A DNA stretch of 64,000 bases from Candidatus Saccharimonadota bacterium (GTDB lineage: Bacteria > Patescibacteriota > Saccharimonadia > Saccharimonadales > Saccharimonadaceae). Numbering within the stretch: the first letter of the stretch is position 1; each line of letters begins with the position of its first letter. Shown one piece after another: positions 25,215 to 33,020 of the stretch. Below the pieces are notes generated by a model that made no database searches, was not told the origin of the DNA, and was given only the letters and a program-made list of their open reading frames with translations. The stretch is from positions 1 to 64,000 of the forward strand of contig CAJPLV010000002.1 of NCBI GenBank assembly GCA_905371715.1, in the 5' to 3' direction. Position numbers and translations under genes: made by a program.

Positions 25215-25945
25215 TGAGTGGCAAATTGGCGGTAAACGCCGAGCGTCTCATCAAGACATTTTCGGGCAACGAAGTCATTAAAGGGTGTAATTTGTCTGTT
25301 CCGGCAGGTTGTATCTATGGACTAATCGGAGCGAACGGCGCGGGAAAAACGACGCTGTTTAAATTACTCATGGGGCTGTTAACGCCTACTGCTGGAACGG
25401 TGCAGATTTTCGGCATGGACGTTGGTGAGCGTAGAGATGAGATAATAAAGTGCATCGGTAGCATTATAGAGGCGCCGGCTTTCTACGATCACTTGTCGGC
25501 GCGCGAAAACTTAGAGATCCATTTGGAATATATGGGAACTAGCGGAGATGTTCCTGCGACCTTGGCAATGGTTGGTCTTGAATTGGCTAATAATCAGCCC
25601 GTATCGAAGTTCTCGTTGGGTATGCGCCAAAGACTTGGCATCGCACGGGCGTTAATCCATAAACCCAAGCTGCTTATTCTCGACGAACCGATCAACGGTC
25701 TTGACCCAATGGGTATTCGCGAGATGCGAGAGCTGTTTTTAACGCTCAAAACAAAGCACAATATGACGATACTCGTATCAAGCCATATCCTCGGAGAGAT
25801 TGAACTAACCGCAGATACTGTCGGCGTTTTGGTGAATGGGGTAATTGCTCAGGAAGTTGCGCCGTCTGCCGTCAAGAAACAATATCCGAATGGTCTGGAA
25901 GATTATTTTTTCAATATTATGACAGGGGGCAAACAAAATGCTTAG
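25214..25945 (+). CDS. ABC transporter ATPase (BcrA/lantibiotic-immunity type)
   Basis: A 243-residue ATPase with Walker A GANGAGKTTLF near residues 38-48, signature FSLGMRQRLGIARAL, Walker B LLILDEPINGLDP and the H-loop SSHILGE. The arrangement KPKLLILDEP followed by GLDPMGIREMREL is typical of BcrA-like exporters that remove peptide antibiotics such as bacitracin or lantibiotics. It overlaps the permease gene by eight bases. The substrate is inferred from family only. Confidence 0.9.
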   Translation: MSGKLAVNAERLIKTFSGNEVIKGCNLSVPAGCIYGLIGANGAGKTTLFKLLMGLLTPTAGTVQIFGMDVGERRDEIIKCIGSIIEAPAFYDHLSARENLEIHLEYMGTSGDVPATLAMVGLELANNQPVSKFSLGMRQRLGIARALIHKPKLLILDEPINGLDPMGIREMRELFLTLKTKHNMTILVSSHILGEIELTADTVGVLVNGVIAQEVAPSAVKKQYPNGLEDYFFNIMTGGKQNA

Positions 25946-26657
25946 ATTGATGAAGCTAGAATTTAGGCGCAACAAAATAAAAACATATATAATCGCGAGT
26001 GCTGTTGCTGGCGTAATGATGACGGGATTTTTGTTTCTGCTTGCTTATGCACCGCGGATCGACCATGATGCTGATCTGCAAATGTTTGCGGGATACAATA
26101 ACCTAATTTCATTATTCTTTATGGTAAATATGGCTGTGTTTGCGACGCTTTCCGGTACGATGTACGCGCGGTTTATCATTGAAGAGTATAAGGAAAAACG
26201 TGCGATTCTATTGTTCTCGTATCCCGTCAAACGAGATAGGATTATGCTCGCGAAGCTAGTTGCTGTCTTTCTGTTCGTCGTTATTGCTATGATGCTAAGC
26301 AGTTTGCTGGCGTTTGGAGTATTCGGCGTGTCGGAGACAATCGCACCACTGGTAGATGAACCATTGTCACTACACACGCTTTCACGAGCACTCAAAGTGG
26401 CTATAATTATGGCGATCATTGCTGCCGAGATTGGAATTATGGCGGTGGGAATTGGATTTATTAAAAAATCTGTTCCAACGACGATTTTGTCTGCCGTCGC
26501 GTTATCTTCGTTTTTCTGTAACATTATGTTTAATATGACGAGTGACGCGAATAAAAGCGATGCGGCTGCTATCATCTTTGTGCTGGTCACGACACTCGCA
26601 GGAGTGATCGCATCAGCGATACTTATGAAAACAGTAAATACTATGGAGGTTGAATAA
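25938..26657 (+). CDS. ABC-2 type permease subunit
   Basis: A 239-residue protein with six predicted membrane helices, starting with the charged LRLMKLEFRRNKIKTYI and a helix at about 18-38. It has the layout of the one-domain permeases that pair with BcrA-type ATPases. Helices around 50-75, 107-130, 142-165, 170-190 and 205-230 are clear. Overlap with the ATPase indicates translational coupling. It probably dimerises to form the pore. Confidence 0.85.
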   Translation: MLRLMKLEFRRNKIKTYIIASAVAGVMMTGFLFLLAYAPRIDHDADLQMFAGYNNLISLFFMVNMAVFATLSGTMYARFIIEEYKEKRAILLFSYPVKRDRIMLAKLVAVFLFVVIAMMLSSLLAFGVFGVSETIAPLVDEPLSLHTLSRALKVAIIMAIIAAEIGIMAVGIGFIKKSVPTTILSAVALSSFFCNIMFNMTSDANKSDAAAIIFVLVTTLAGVIASAILMKTVNTMEVE

Positions 26658-26658
26658 T

Positions 26659-26874
26659 ATGGAAAATCTTGTCGATAATTTGTTAGAAAAACTATTTGGT
26701 AATATCGGTTTACAGATAAATATCATTGCAAGCATTGTACTGTTAGTGACTGGACTCGTTGTTCTCGTGTTTGGCAAGAAAAGCGGATCAAAAAGGCAGA
26801 AAACTATCGCCCTGATTGTGATAGGAATCGGCTGCGTGGGGCTCTTAAAGGGTGTTATTTGGTTGGTGTTGTAG
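26659..26874 (+). CDS. Small two-helix membrane protein of the ABC operon
   Basis: About 71 residues with two hydrophobic helices (residues about 19-40 and 50-70) separated by a basic loop GKKSGSKRQK. GGAGGT lies nine bases before the ATG at 26659, which I prefer over the TTG at 26650. It begins one base after the permease stop and is therefore a fourth member of the TetR-ABC operon, perhaps an accessory subunit. No family recognised. Confidence 0.75.
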   Translation: MENLVDNLLEKLFGNIGLQINIIASIVLLVTGLVVLVFGKKSGSKRQKTIALIVIGIGCVGLLKGVIWLVL

Positions 26875-26930
26875 AGGGCGTTTATTAGTAGCAAGAAAGA
26901 AGATTGTTCACATGGTCAACTGAGCAAGTA

Positions 26931-26967
26931 CGCTAAGGCGGTAAGTGATTGGGTTAGCGCGGTTTTT
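26931..26967 (+). terminator. Possible terminator after the TetR-ABC operon
   Basis: CGCTAA and TTAGCG pair across a 17-base loop, followed three bases later by five T. The loop is long, so this is tentative. Confidence 0.35.
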
Positions 26968-26985
26968 ATGGTATAAATAAAAACC

Positions 26986-27396
26986 ATGAACGCTGTGATA
27001 AACAAAATTCGCGTGGCGCTTATCGCATTTCGTGATGGTGATAAAATTTTGCTGAATCGCCGCGCCGATACGAACGGTACAATGTGGGAGTTTATTGGTG
27101 GCGGCATTGAGGCGGGCGAGACGCCGCACGAAGCGATTCGGCGTGAAATTGCAGAAGAGGTAAATTATACACTGTCTACGGATGATAGTCTGCAGTTTGT
27201 TGATGAACTACGTATCACATACGGTGACGCGCAAGCGGCTGTTTATTGTTTCACTGCGCAATTGCCAGGGCTTGATAAGTTTTCAGACAGCGACGAGGTG
27301 TTTGTGCGCGATCTTGCATTGTTTAGCCGCGACGAAGCGCTTGAACTGGAATTATTACCGATGACGCGTATGATTTTGGAAGACGGTATTGTGTAA
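26986..27396 (+). CDS. Nudix hydrolase
   Basis: A 136-residue Nudix protein. The Nudix box is complete: GGGIEAGETPHEAIRREIAEE (about residues 41-61), with the E-x-x-E-E metal-binding cluster. The family hydrolyses nucleoside diphosphates linked to another group, including oxidised dNTPs. The specific substrate cannot be read. A TATAAA hexamer lies eight bases upstream of the ATG, so the leader is absent or very short. Confidence 0.9.
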   Translation: MNAVINKIRVALIAFRDGDKILLNRRADTNGTMWEFIGGGIEAGETPHEAIRREIAEEVNYTLSTDDSLQFVDELRITYGDAQAAVYCFTAQLPGLDKFSDSDEVFVRDLALFSRDEALELELLPMTRMILEDGIV

Positions 27397-27420
27397 TTAA
27401 GGAAAAAGTGGGTATTGCGT

Positions 27421-28050
27421 ATGAAAACTGAAAATATTGACGGCGCTAGCAAAACAAAACTGCTCATCGCGACGAGTAACCAAGCAAAATTAGCTGATTT
27501 TAAGCTGTACCTGAATGATGATTATACTGTGCTTGGTATTGATGATATTGGTATAAAGCTGAAAATTCCTGAAGGAATTGACTCAATTGAAGATAATGCG
27601 ATCGCTAAAGCGAGGGCATATGCAGTAAAAACCGGATTGATGTGTTTGGGCGATGATACAGGATTTTTTATCGAAGAACTGAATGGCGAGCCGGGTGTGG
27701 CGCTGCGCCGTTGGGGCGGAGAACTGCCGGAAGAAACGACTGGCGAGGAATTCTGGGATTATTTGCAGCAGAAAACGAGGGGGCTGAAAAATCTTGATTG
27801 TTATTTCAAGCAGTGCATCGCGATTGCATCGCCGAGCGGCGAGATCAGGGTAGTGCATAATGTGAATAATGGCGTGCTGAATCGGGTAAAATTACAACAG
27901 CCATATAATGGAACGGATTATCCGCTCGCGGCGGCGTTTGAGTCGCGCGATCGAAAAAAGACGTGGGATGAGATGACCGACGACGAAAAGCGTGCGTTTG
28001 ACAAAGATTTTATTCGAAAGTTGAAGCAAACGATAGCAGCGTTATCATAA
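27421..28050 (+). CDS. Ham1/RdgB-like NTP pyrophosphatase, second copy
   Basis: About 209 residues. LLIATSNQAKLADF at the N-terminus matches the family T-x-N-x-x-K nucleotide site; CLGDDTGFFIEELNGEPGV matches the central D-D-S/T-G block; DYPLAAAFES and a basic C-terminal helix follow. It should hydrolyse non-canonical or damaged purine triphosphates. I begin at the ATG at 27421 rather than the TTG two codons upstream. Its sequence is only distantly similar to the copy at 191-769, which suggests divergent specificities. It lies between two Nudix genes, forming a nucleotide-sanitation cluster. Confidence 0.85.
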   Translation: MKTENIDGASKTKLLIATSNQAKLADFKLYLNDDYTVLGIDDIGIKLKIPEGIDSIEDNAIAKARAYAVKTGLMCLGDDTGFFIEELNGEPGVALRRWGGELPEETTGEEFWDYLQQKTRGLKNLDCYFKQCIAIASPSGEIRVVHNVNNGVLNRVKLQQPYNGTDYPLAAAFESRDRKKTWDEMTDDEKRAFDKDFIRKLKQTIAALS

Positions 28051-28101
28051 ATAATCTTGTGTGTTTGTGTGAAAGCTTAAAAAGCTGTAATATGTAGTGA
28101 C

Positions 28102-28575
28102 ATGAGTGCTGTACACGGAATCATAACGCATCAAACGAATCGCCCGATAGACTATCTGTATAGGTTGTCGCTTAAGGCGCTGATTACGAATACTAATGGT
28201 GATATTTTGGTCGTGAAGGAGACGGGGCGCCATTACTATGATTTACCGGGCGGCGGCATGGATCATGGCGAAGATTTTTACCAGGCGCTAGCGCGAGAAT
28301 TGGCAGAAGAGGTAAGTCTAAGCGGCAAATTCTCGTACCAAATTATTGATATTGATCAGCCAGCATATCTGGCGGAACATAATTTTTGGCAAGTACGATT
28401 GGTTTTCGCTGTGTCGCAATCTGGCGGGCACTATGCACCAGGCATTGATGGCGACGAAATTGCATGGCTACCGCTTAATTATTTCGAACGGTCAAAACAC
28501 GAGGTAGAGCGGCGGATTGTTAGGTATTGGCATGCGGCGTTCAAGAAACAAGTTGTTGTGCAAAGGCATAAATAA
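28102..28575 (+). CDS. Nudix hydrolase, second copy
   Basis: A 157-residue Nudix protein with a complete box: LPGGGMDHGEDFYQALARELAEE lies around residues 50-72, including G-x5-E and the R-E-L-x-E-E cluster. The preceding YRLSLKALITNTNGDILVVKE is the usual first strand pair. Substrate unknown. A TAATAT hexamer lies eight bases before the ATG. Confidence 0.88.
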   Translation: MSAVHGIITHQTNRPIDYLYRLSLKALITNTNGDILVVKETGRHYYDLPGGGMDHGEDFYQALARELAEEVSLSGKFSYQIIDIDQPAYLAEHNFWQVRLVFAVSQSGGHYAPGIDGDEIAWLPLNYFERSKHEVERRIVRYWHAAFKKQVVVQRHK

Positions 28576-28680
28576 GCAGTTTTTACAGCTTGCTTGTAAA
28601 TAATAGTATCTTACGATTTATATTAAAATAATAGGTGTTTTTCACGGCGGTTATTGTGAGGAGGTATTTATCCATTCTGT

Positions 28681-28686
28681 TACAAT
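28681..28686 (+). promoter_or_regulatory. -10 element, leaderless promoter of the AlkD-like gene
   Basis: TACAAT preceded by TGT ends six bases before the ATG at 28693. Confidence 0.6.
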
Positions 28687-28692
28687 AATCAT

Positions 28693-29439
28693 ATGGACAT
28701 CGCTGCAGTTGACCAAACTTTGCGCCAGTTAGCGGTCGGCGACGAAAAATATGCGGCGTTTCAGCGACGAATCGTTAATACAAATAAGCGCGTGTACGGC
28801 GTGCGCACACCGGCGCTCCGGCATCTAGCAAAGCAGTTGGCACGCTATGGGATCGGTGCGGCTGGAGGTGATGGCAATAATGAAACGCCGCCGCTGAACG
28901 CTGCTGATATACGAATATTTTTACGCGAGCTTGACGAGACAGTTTACGAACAGGTGCTGCTGGGCGGCTTGCTTATCAATTATACGAAAATGAATGACGA
29001 AACGATGATTGATTTGATACGCTGCTATTTGTCGCTGGTTGATAGCTGGGCAGGAATTGATACTTTTGTTGAGCGCCGCGCGCGGTTCCGGGCAGATGCT
29101 TGGTGGAATTTTGCATGCGAGAATCTTCATCAGGACGGCGAGTTTTTCGTCCGTTATGGCGTGATTATGCTGATGAGTAATTTTTTGGTGCCGGACAGTA
29201 TGAGCCGCGTGTTTACTGAGTTGCGAACTATCACGCATGACGGTTATTATGTCAAAATGGCGATAGCATGGCTGTATGCTGAAGCGGCGCTGGTTAGTTT
29301 CGACCAGACAATGAACGAACTGTCTATTGCGCCAATCGACGTATGGATCAAAAAGAAAGCTATGCAAAAAATGAAAGAGTCGCGTCGGTTTACATCGGAG
29401 CAACAAGCAATAATTGCCAAAGAAAGGGGTGTGCTATGA
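28693..29439 (+). CDS. AlkD-like DNA alkylation repair protein (HEAT-like)
   Basis: A 248-residue all-helical protein of the AlkC/AlkD superfamily, DNA glycosylases that remove bulky or positively charged N3/N7-alkyl purines using HEAT-like repeats. RVYGVRTPALRHLAKQL at the start, then LLINYTKMN, SWAGIDTF, and AIAWLYAEAAL and WIKKKAMQKMKES near the end match family blocks including the W-x-x-x-D segment. The start codon follows a TACAAT by six bases. The stop overlaps the nitroreductase ATG. Confidence 0.88.
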   Translation: MDIAAVDQTLRQLAVGDEKYAAFQRRIVNTNKRVYGVRTPALRHLAKQLARYGIGAAGGDGNNETPPLNAADIRIFLRELDETVYEQVLLGGLLINYTKMNDETMIDLIRCYLSLVDSWAGIDTFVERRARFRADAWWNFACENLHQDGEFFVRYGVIMLMSNFLVPDSMSRVFTELRTITHDGYYVKMAIAWLYAEAALVSFDQTMNELSIAPIDVWIKKKAMQKMKESRRFTSEQQAIIAKERGVL

Positions 29440-30101
29440 CAAAATCTATTACGGCGAAGCATATTAATGAGGCGCTGGAGTTTCGCCACGCCTGCAAGAA
29501 GTTTGATCTTAATAAAAAAATTTCAGAGGACGACATGGAATTGCTTTTGCAAGCAGCGCGCTTAGCGCCGAGTTCGTATGGCATGGAGCAATGGAATATC
29601 ATCGTGGCGCAGGATGCCAAGCTGCGCGCTCAACTGAAAAAAGCGAGCAGTATTGTGAATGGTCCGCGCTTTGATGCGAGCCATATATTGGTTTTCACTG
29701 CGAAAACTGCGAGCGGGTTTGATAAACATATGACACACATGCTGCGCGACGTAAAAGGCGCGAATGTGGTAACGGCGGCAGCGATGAAGGCGGGCTGGAA
29801 ACATTGGGCGAAAACTGATTTTAAGATATACGATACGCCGGATGGACTACACCAGTGGGCGGCACGCCAGGCATATATCGTACTCGGGTTTGTCATGCTA
29901 GCAGCGGCAGAGCGAGGAATTGATTCGTGTGCGATTGAGGGTTTTTCAATTGATAAAGTAGCTGCCGCGTTAGAAAGTTTCAAATTGATCAACCGCGATA
30001 ACGATTTACCGGTAGTAATGCTGGCGCTTGGTTACCGTGCCGACGAATCAACGCATCCGCGCATCCGCCGTGAAATGGACGAGATTGTAACGTGGTATTG
30101 A
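29436..30101 (+). CDS. Nitroreductase family oxidoreductase
   Basis: About 221 residues. FMN-binding segments of the nitroreductase fold are visible: FRHACKKFD near residue 13-21 (arginine plus basic stretch), LAPSSYGMEQWNIIV (phosphate/FMN contact), and ARQAYIVLGFVMLAAAERGIDSCAIEGF in the dimer helix. It reduces nitro compounds or quinones with NAD(P)H in the cytosol. I start at ATG 29436 (four-base overlap with the AlkD-like stop, AAAGGGG upstream), not at the longer frame inside that gene. The pairing suggests detoxification plus DNA repair. Confidence 0.9.
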   Translation: MTKSITAKHINEALEFRHACKKFDLNKKISEDDMELLLQAARLAPSSYGMEQWNIIVAQDAKLRAQLKKASSIVNGPRFDASHILVFTAKTASGFDKHMTHMLRDVKGANVVTAAAMKAGWKHWAKTDFKIYDTPDGLHQWAARQAYIVLGFVMLAAAERGIDSCAIEGFSIDKVAAALESFKLINRDNDLPVVMLALGYRADESTHPRIRREMDEIVTWY

Positions 30102-30107
30102 TAGCTC

Positions 30108-30962
30108 TTAGAGAGTTGCCCATTTGCTGCGTTGCCGCCGTTTTTTTCGCTTTTCTACACCAACTAAATACCGTCCAAACGTCCAGCCGCGGCAAATTTT
30201 CGGTACAATCCACTCCCACGTTATCCACCAAAGTACCACAATAGCTTGCGGACTGGTTTGGTAAATCGCTGGGGCGTAGACGCGCAATATCATGGCACTC
30301 ATTGACGCTATGAGCATAATTGCTACTGCATCAATACACCCGGCAAGGAAGTGGTTGGCGAGATTATTTTTCACAGGTTCAGCATCGAGTGGCTGGCTTT
30401 TTAGATATTTCTTGAGGCGGAACGTCATGGCGTAGCCGAGTATTGTGCCAAGCGTATTCATTGCTAGATCGTCGACGTCAAACAGACGATAACTGCATGG
30501 GTAGATATGGAACAATCCGGTCAGCTGTGCAATCTCGATCAAGAATGACAAACCTAAACCTGCCGCGATAGCGAAACGAATGTGTTTTCTAAAATACAAC
30601 GCAACAAATGTGCCGAGCGGCATAAAGAAGCAGATGTTAGCGATAATTTGCAGTGCAGCGGTTATGTGCTTGCTAGGTTGCGCAACATCAACAATCCAAT
30701 GAAGCGGGATAAGCTGCGGCGATAAAGACTGTTTCGCGCAAAACGACGCTGGGTTGTCGGGCATCGGATAGAGAGTGAATAATCCAAGCCCAAGCAAATA
30801 CAGTACAAATGTATACGAAAAAATAACATATCCCCATGTTGCCCGCCGCCGTGCTATCAGCCGCGCAATGATGAACGGGATTGTCAGCAAAATGCACATA
30901 AATGGCCAATACACCAGGCTCAATGCAAAAGACTCCGAAAACGGTTGAAGAAAATGACGCAT
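30108..30962 (-). CDS. VanZ-RDD fusion membrane protein
   Basis: About 284 residues and seven or more membrane helices. The N-terminal two thirds match VanZ (LGLGLFTLYPM, NICFFMPLGTFVAL, FLIEIAQLTG, RLFDVDDLAMNTLGTILGY). The C-terminal third matches the RDD domain, with GCIDAVAIMLI carrying the aspartate and PKICRGWTFGRYLVGVE the second signature. VanZ-like proteins affect glycopeptide resistance or lipid-linked cell-wall intermediates; RDD role is unknown. Start at 30962 is chosen because TGC-TATCAT lies eight bases upstream and overlaps the alternative ATG at 30980. Confidence 0.85.
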   Translation of the reverse strand: MRHFLQPFSESFALSLVYWPFMCILLTIPFIIARLIARRRATWGYVIFSYTFVLYLLGLGLFTLYPMPDNPASFCAKQSLSPQLIPLHWIVDVAQPSKHITAALQIIANICFFMPLGTFVALYFRKHIRFAIAAGLGLSFLIEIAQLTGLFHIYPCSYRLFDVDDLAMNTLGTILGYAMTFRLKKYLKSQPLDAEPVKNNLANHFLAGCIDAVAIMLIASMSAMILRVYAPAIYQTSPQAIVVLWWITWEWIVPKICRGWTFGRYLVGVEKRKKRRQRSKWATL

Positions 30963-31032
30963 ATATATGTATGATAGCATAATGTAGGATGCTTATTTTT
31001 GATACGGTTTTCTCAGGCTATAATGAAAATAT

Positions 31033-31257
31033 ATGAGAATTACCGTTTACCTAAAACCCGGCAGCAAACGCGGTGATATGGTAGTTGAAAACGCTGACGG
31101 CAGCCTAACGATTTTCACGAAAGAGCCGGCGGTTGACGGGCGGGCAAATGCGGCGGCAATTCGACTCGCCGCTGCGCATATGGGGGTCGCAAAAACGCGC
31201 GTAGTATTACTGCGCGGACGGACGGCGCGGCGGAAAGTATTTGAGATCAGTGATTAA
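31033..31257 (+). CDS. DUF167 (YggU) family protein
   Basis: A 74-residue protein of the DUF167/YggU family. It has the basic-rich start VYLKPGSKRGDM, the central EPAVDGRANAAAIRLAAAH with conserved P-x-x-G-x-A-N, and the final LLRGRTARRKVFEI. Function unknown in general; the fold suggests nucleic-acid binding. TATAAT lies eight bases before the ATG. Confidence 0.88.
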   Translation: MRITVYLKPGSKRGDMVVENADGSLTIFTKEPAVDGRANAAAIRLAAAHMGVAKTRVVLLRGRTARRKVFEISD

Positions 31258-31270
31258 TAACTAGAGTCAA

Positions 31271-32431
31271 CTACTTTTGAGTGCGGATTTTTAGAAATTT
31301 GAAAGCATCTTTTTCAGCTGCTGGGTATAATTCCAAGGTTTCCAGGTTTATCATAGACGCAGGAATAATTAACCGCGTATAGGAGTCTGGGCGAGATCCG
31401 TATCTAACAAAAGATACCTCTTGTACACTTGCGTAACATTTTAGGTCAAAATGCTGCGGTTGATTCTTTCGTCTATCGCATTCTGGATTAAGCTTAAAGT
31501 CAATCCCTTTGGCATCTTCCTCCGCTGATCCATGAATGTAGATATCACCTGCTGATTTGAATGCTTTTGCAATTGCGACCTCGCCAGCTATGCCGCGGAC
31601 ACATCCAGGTATTTCACGTTTGCTATATTCACGAGGAAGCAGAGAGTAAAACGTACCCTCCATAAAATCTTTGACGTCTGAAGCTGACATCTGTGTATCC
31701 CTGGTCAACACGAAATTCGTCATGTCGTGCATGAGGCGAGCCATCTCTACTGCTTCTTTTTTCTCTGTCTTGCTTGAATCTTCCAAACCTAGATCTATTT
31801 GCCTATTTACGCGGTCTCGGTTATTGTTGCGCCATGCAGCGGGGATTGCCTCAAGAATCGCAACTGCCAAATTTCTTTCGGCTTCTATTTTCTCAAGTTC
31901 TGCTTTTGAATCTGGGTGGATAGTAGCTTTTTCTATGTTGCCGCCGTTAGAACCGCTTTTTATCGATTTTTTAAGGCGACTGATATCCTTGCCGAAAAAC
32001 GAATACGCAACAGATTGAGCAATTGATGAACGCCTGTCGGGTGACAGTTGCTGTTCTTCAAAAAGTATGTGGCGATCTGGGCGGTCGATGGACTCAATGT
32101 CTTTGCGCGATGCATGAGGATTCAGCGCTTTGTATACTCGTTTTTGATATGCGGTTAGTATATCGTTGAAGACGGGAACAGAAAGCTCTGAGGATTCTCT
32201 CTCAATTGGTTGCGGACCAAATTCGCATGAATAGCATCCTATCTTGGTCGCGTCTTCTAATGATAGAAATTTAAGAATCGGACACAGCGGGCGTTTACCG
32301 GTGTGTTTATTGTCGCTCTCTTCAATGCTATCAATTTCCTCAAGCACTTGACTAAGCGCTTGGTCATCTAGCATCGTATCTTCTGTATTTTCCGCACAGC
32401 TTAGTATAGATTCTTCAAAATTCTTTTTCAC
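31271..32431 (-). CDS. Uncharacterised protein with possible PD-(D/E)xK nuclease C-terminus
   Basis: A 386-residue soluble protein. The N-terminal 80 residues are acidic and include a short cysteine cluster (C50, C66, C69 region; CYSCEFGP). The centre is helical and charged. In the last 120 residues, GEVAIAKAF, then KGIDFKL and HFDLKCY, follow the E...D...D-x-K spacing seen in PD-(D/E)xK nucleases, but only weakly. No family recognised. The start is GTG 32431, with TGC-TATATT eight bases upstream. It stands alone and is convergent with the DUF167 gene. Confidence 0.65.
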   Translation of the reverse strand: MKKNFEESILSCAENTEDTMLDDQALSQVLEEIDSIEESDNKHTGKRPLCPILKFLSLEDATKIGCYSCEFGPQPIERESSELSVPVFNDILTAYQKRVYKALNPHASRKDIESIDRPDRHILFEEQQLSPDRRSSIAQSVAYSFFGKDISRLKKSIKSGSNGGNIEKATIHPDSKAELEKIEAERNLAVAILEAIPAAWRNNNRDRVNRQIDLGLEDSSKTEKKEAVEMARLMHDMTNFVLTRDTQMSASDVKDFMEGTFYSLLPREYSKREIPGCVRGIAGEVAIAKAFKSAGDIYIHGSAEEDAKGIDFKLNPECDRRKNQPQHFDLKCYASVQEVSFVRYGSRPDSYTRLIIPASMINLETLELYPAAEKDAFKFLKIRTQK

Positions 32432-32485
32432 AGTTTAATAATATAGCATAATAATGCTTATTAGTCAATAATATTGAATGGGGTA

Positions 32486-32514
32486 TTGCTGCAAACTGTG
32501 GTACATGATATAAT
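32486..32514 (+). promoter_or_regulatory. Strong promoter of the 87-residue gene
   Basis: TTGCTG (32486-32491), 17-base spacer, TGA-TATAAT (extended -10, 32509-32514). Confidence 0.7.
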
Positions 32515-32565
32515 ATGCAGTCGGTGGCTAAGAAAAAGTGTAAATAAAGAAGGAGTTTACGAGAT

Positions 32566-32829
32566 ATGGAAAAAAGCTATAATTTACCAGTTCACCCTGA
32601 TAATCAGTGCGAGGCTAAGGTTAAATCTGGACGGTGCCGCGAACAGGCTTCAACACGGTTGTTGGTTGAAGAAGGAGAGGAAGTAGTTTCAATGCTAGCT
32701 TGTTATTTTCATACAAAAGCTACAATGGAGGGGTTGTCTTACCCGACCGCAGGCGGAAAAAAGCAAGTTGAGACGATTGATAATAAAACAAACTTGCCGG
32801 CATCTAAGCACATTATTGAGCAGCTTTAA
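32566..32829 (+). CDS. Small cysteine-containing protein of unknown function
   Basis: An 87-residue protein with AAGGAG 12 bases upstream. Three cysteines (in NQCEAKV, GRCREQ, LACYFH) with a histidine nearby could bind zinc as a small knuckle. No signal peptide or membrane helix. The gene has its own strong promoter and its own terminator, so it is a monocistronic unit that should be well expressed. I do not recognise the family. Confidence 0.75.
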   Translation: MEKSYNLPVHPDNQCEAKVKSGRCREQASTRLLVEEGEEVVSMLACYFHTKATMEGLSYPTAGGKKQVETIDNKTNLPASKHIIEQL

Positions 32830-32850
32830 TTTTAATTGTTTGTTAATTTT

Positions 32851-32885
32851 AAAAACGCTAGGCAATAAGAAACCTAGCGTTTTTT
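32851..32885. terminator. Bidirectional intrinsic terminator
   Basis: A 12-base stem (AAAAACGCTAGG/CCTAGCGTTTTT) with a ten-base loop and terminal T-run. It ends the 87-residue gene on the plus strand and can also end the tRNA-Pro transcript on the minus strand. Confidence 0.9.
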
Positions 32886-32901
32886 ACGTTTGAATTACAC
32901 T

Positions 32902-32978
32902 TGGTCGGGGTGACTGGATTTGAACCAGCGACCTCACCGTCCCGAACGGTGCGCGCTACCAAGCTGCGCCACACCCCG
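32902..32978 (-). tRNA. tRNA-Pro (anticodon CGG), CCA encoded
   Basis: The cloverleaf on the minus strand is complete: acceptor CGGGGTG/CACCCCG, D-arm GCGC-AGCTTGGTA-GCGC, anticodon stem CACCG/CGGTG with loop TTCGGGA (anticodon CGG), variable loop AGGTC, T-arm with TTCAAAT, discriminator A and a genomically encoded CCA. It reads CCG proline codons. Confidence 0.97.
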
Positions 32979-33008
32979 ACGTCTTCCTTAGTATACCCGA
33001 CCAGCGAG

Positions 33009-33014
33009 TATAAT
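33009..33014 (+). promoter_or_regulatory. -10 element, leaderless promoter of the methyltransferase gene
   Basis: Perfect TATAAT ending six bases before the ATG at 33021. Confidence 0.65.
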
Positions 33015-33020
33015 AAAAGC

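Noticed and set aside
28584..28602. TTTACA-N7-TGTAAA near 28590 as another copy of the ART/Fic operator
   Set aside because: The arms are only six bases and the spacer differs; it lies at the end of a Nudix gene with no link to the Fic region.
32901..33020. N-terminal extension of the methyltransferase frame (begins V-G-V-T-G-F-E-P)
   Set aside because: It is the antisense of tRNA-Pro, a well-known annotation artefact. A perfect TATAAT six bases before ATG 33021 marks the true start.
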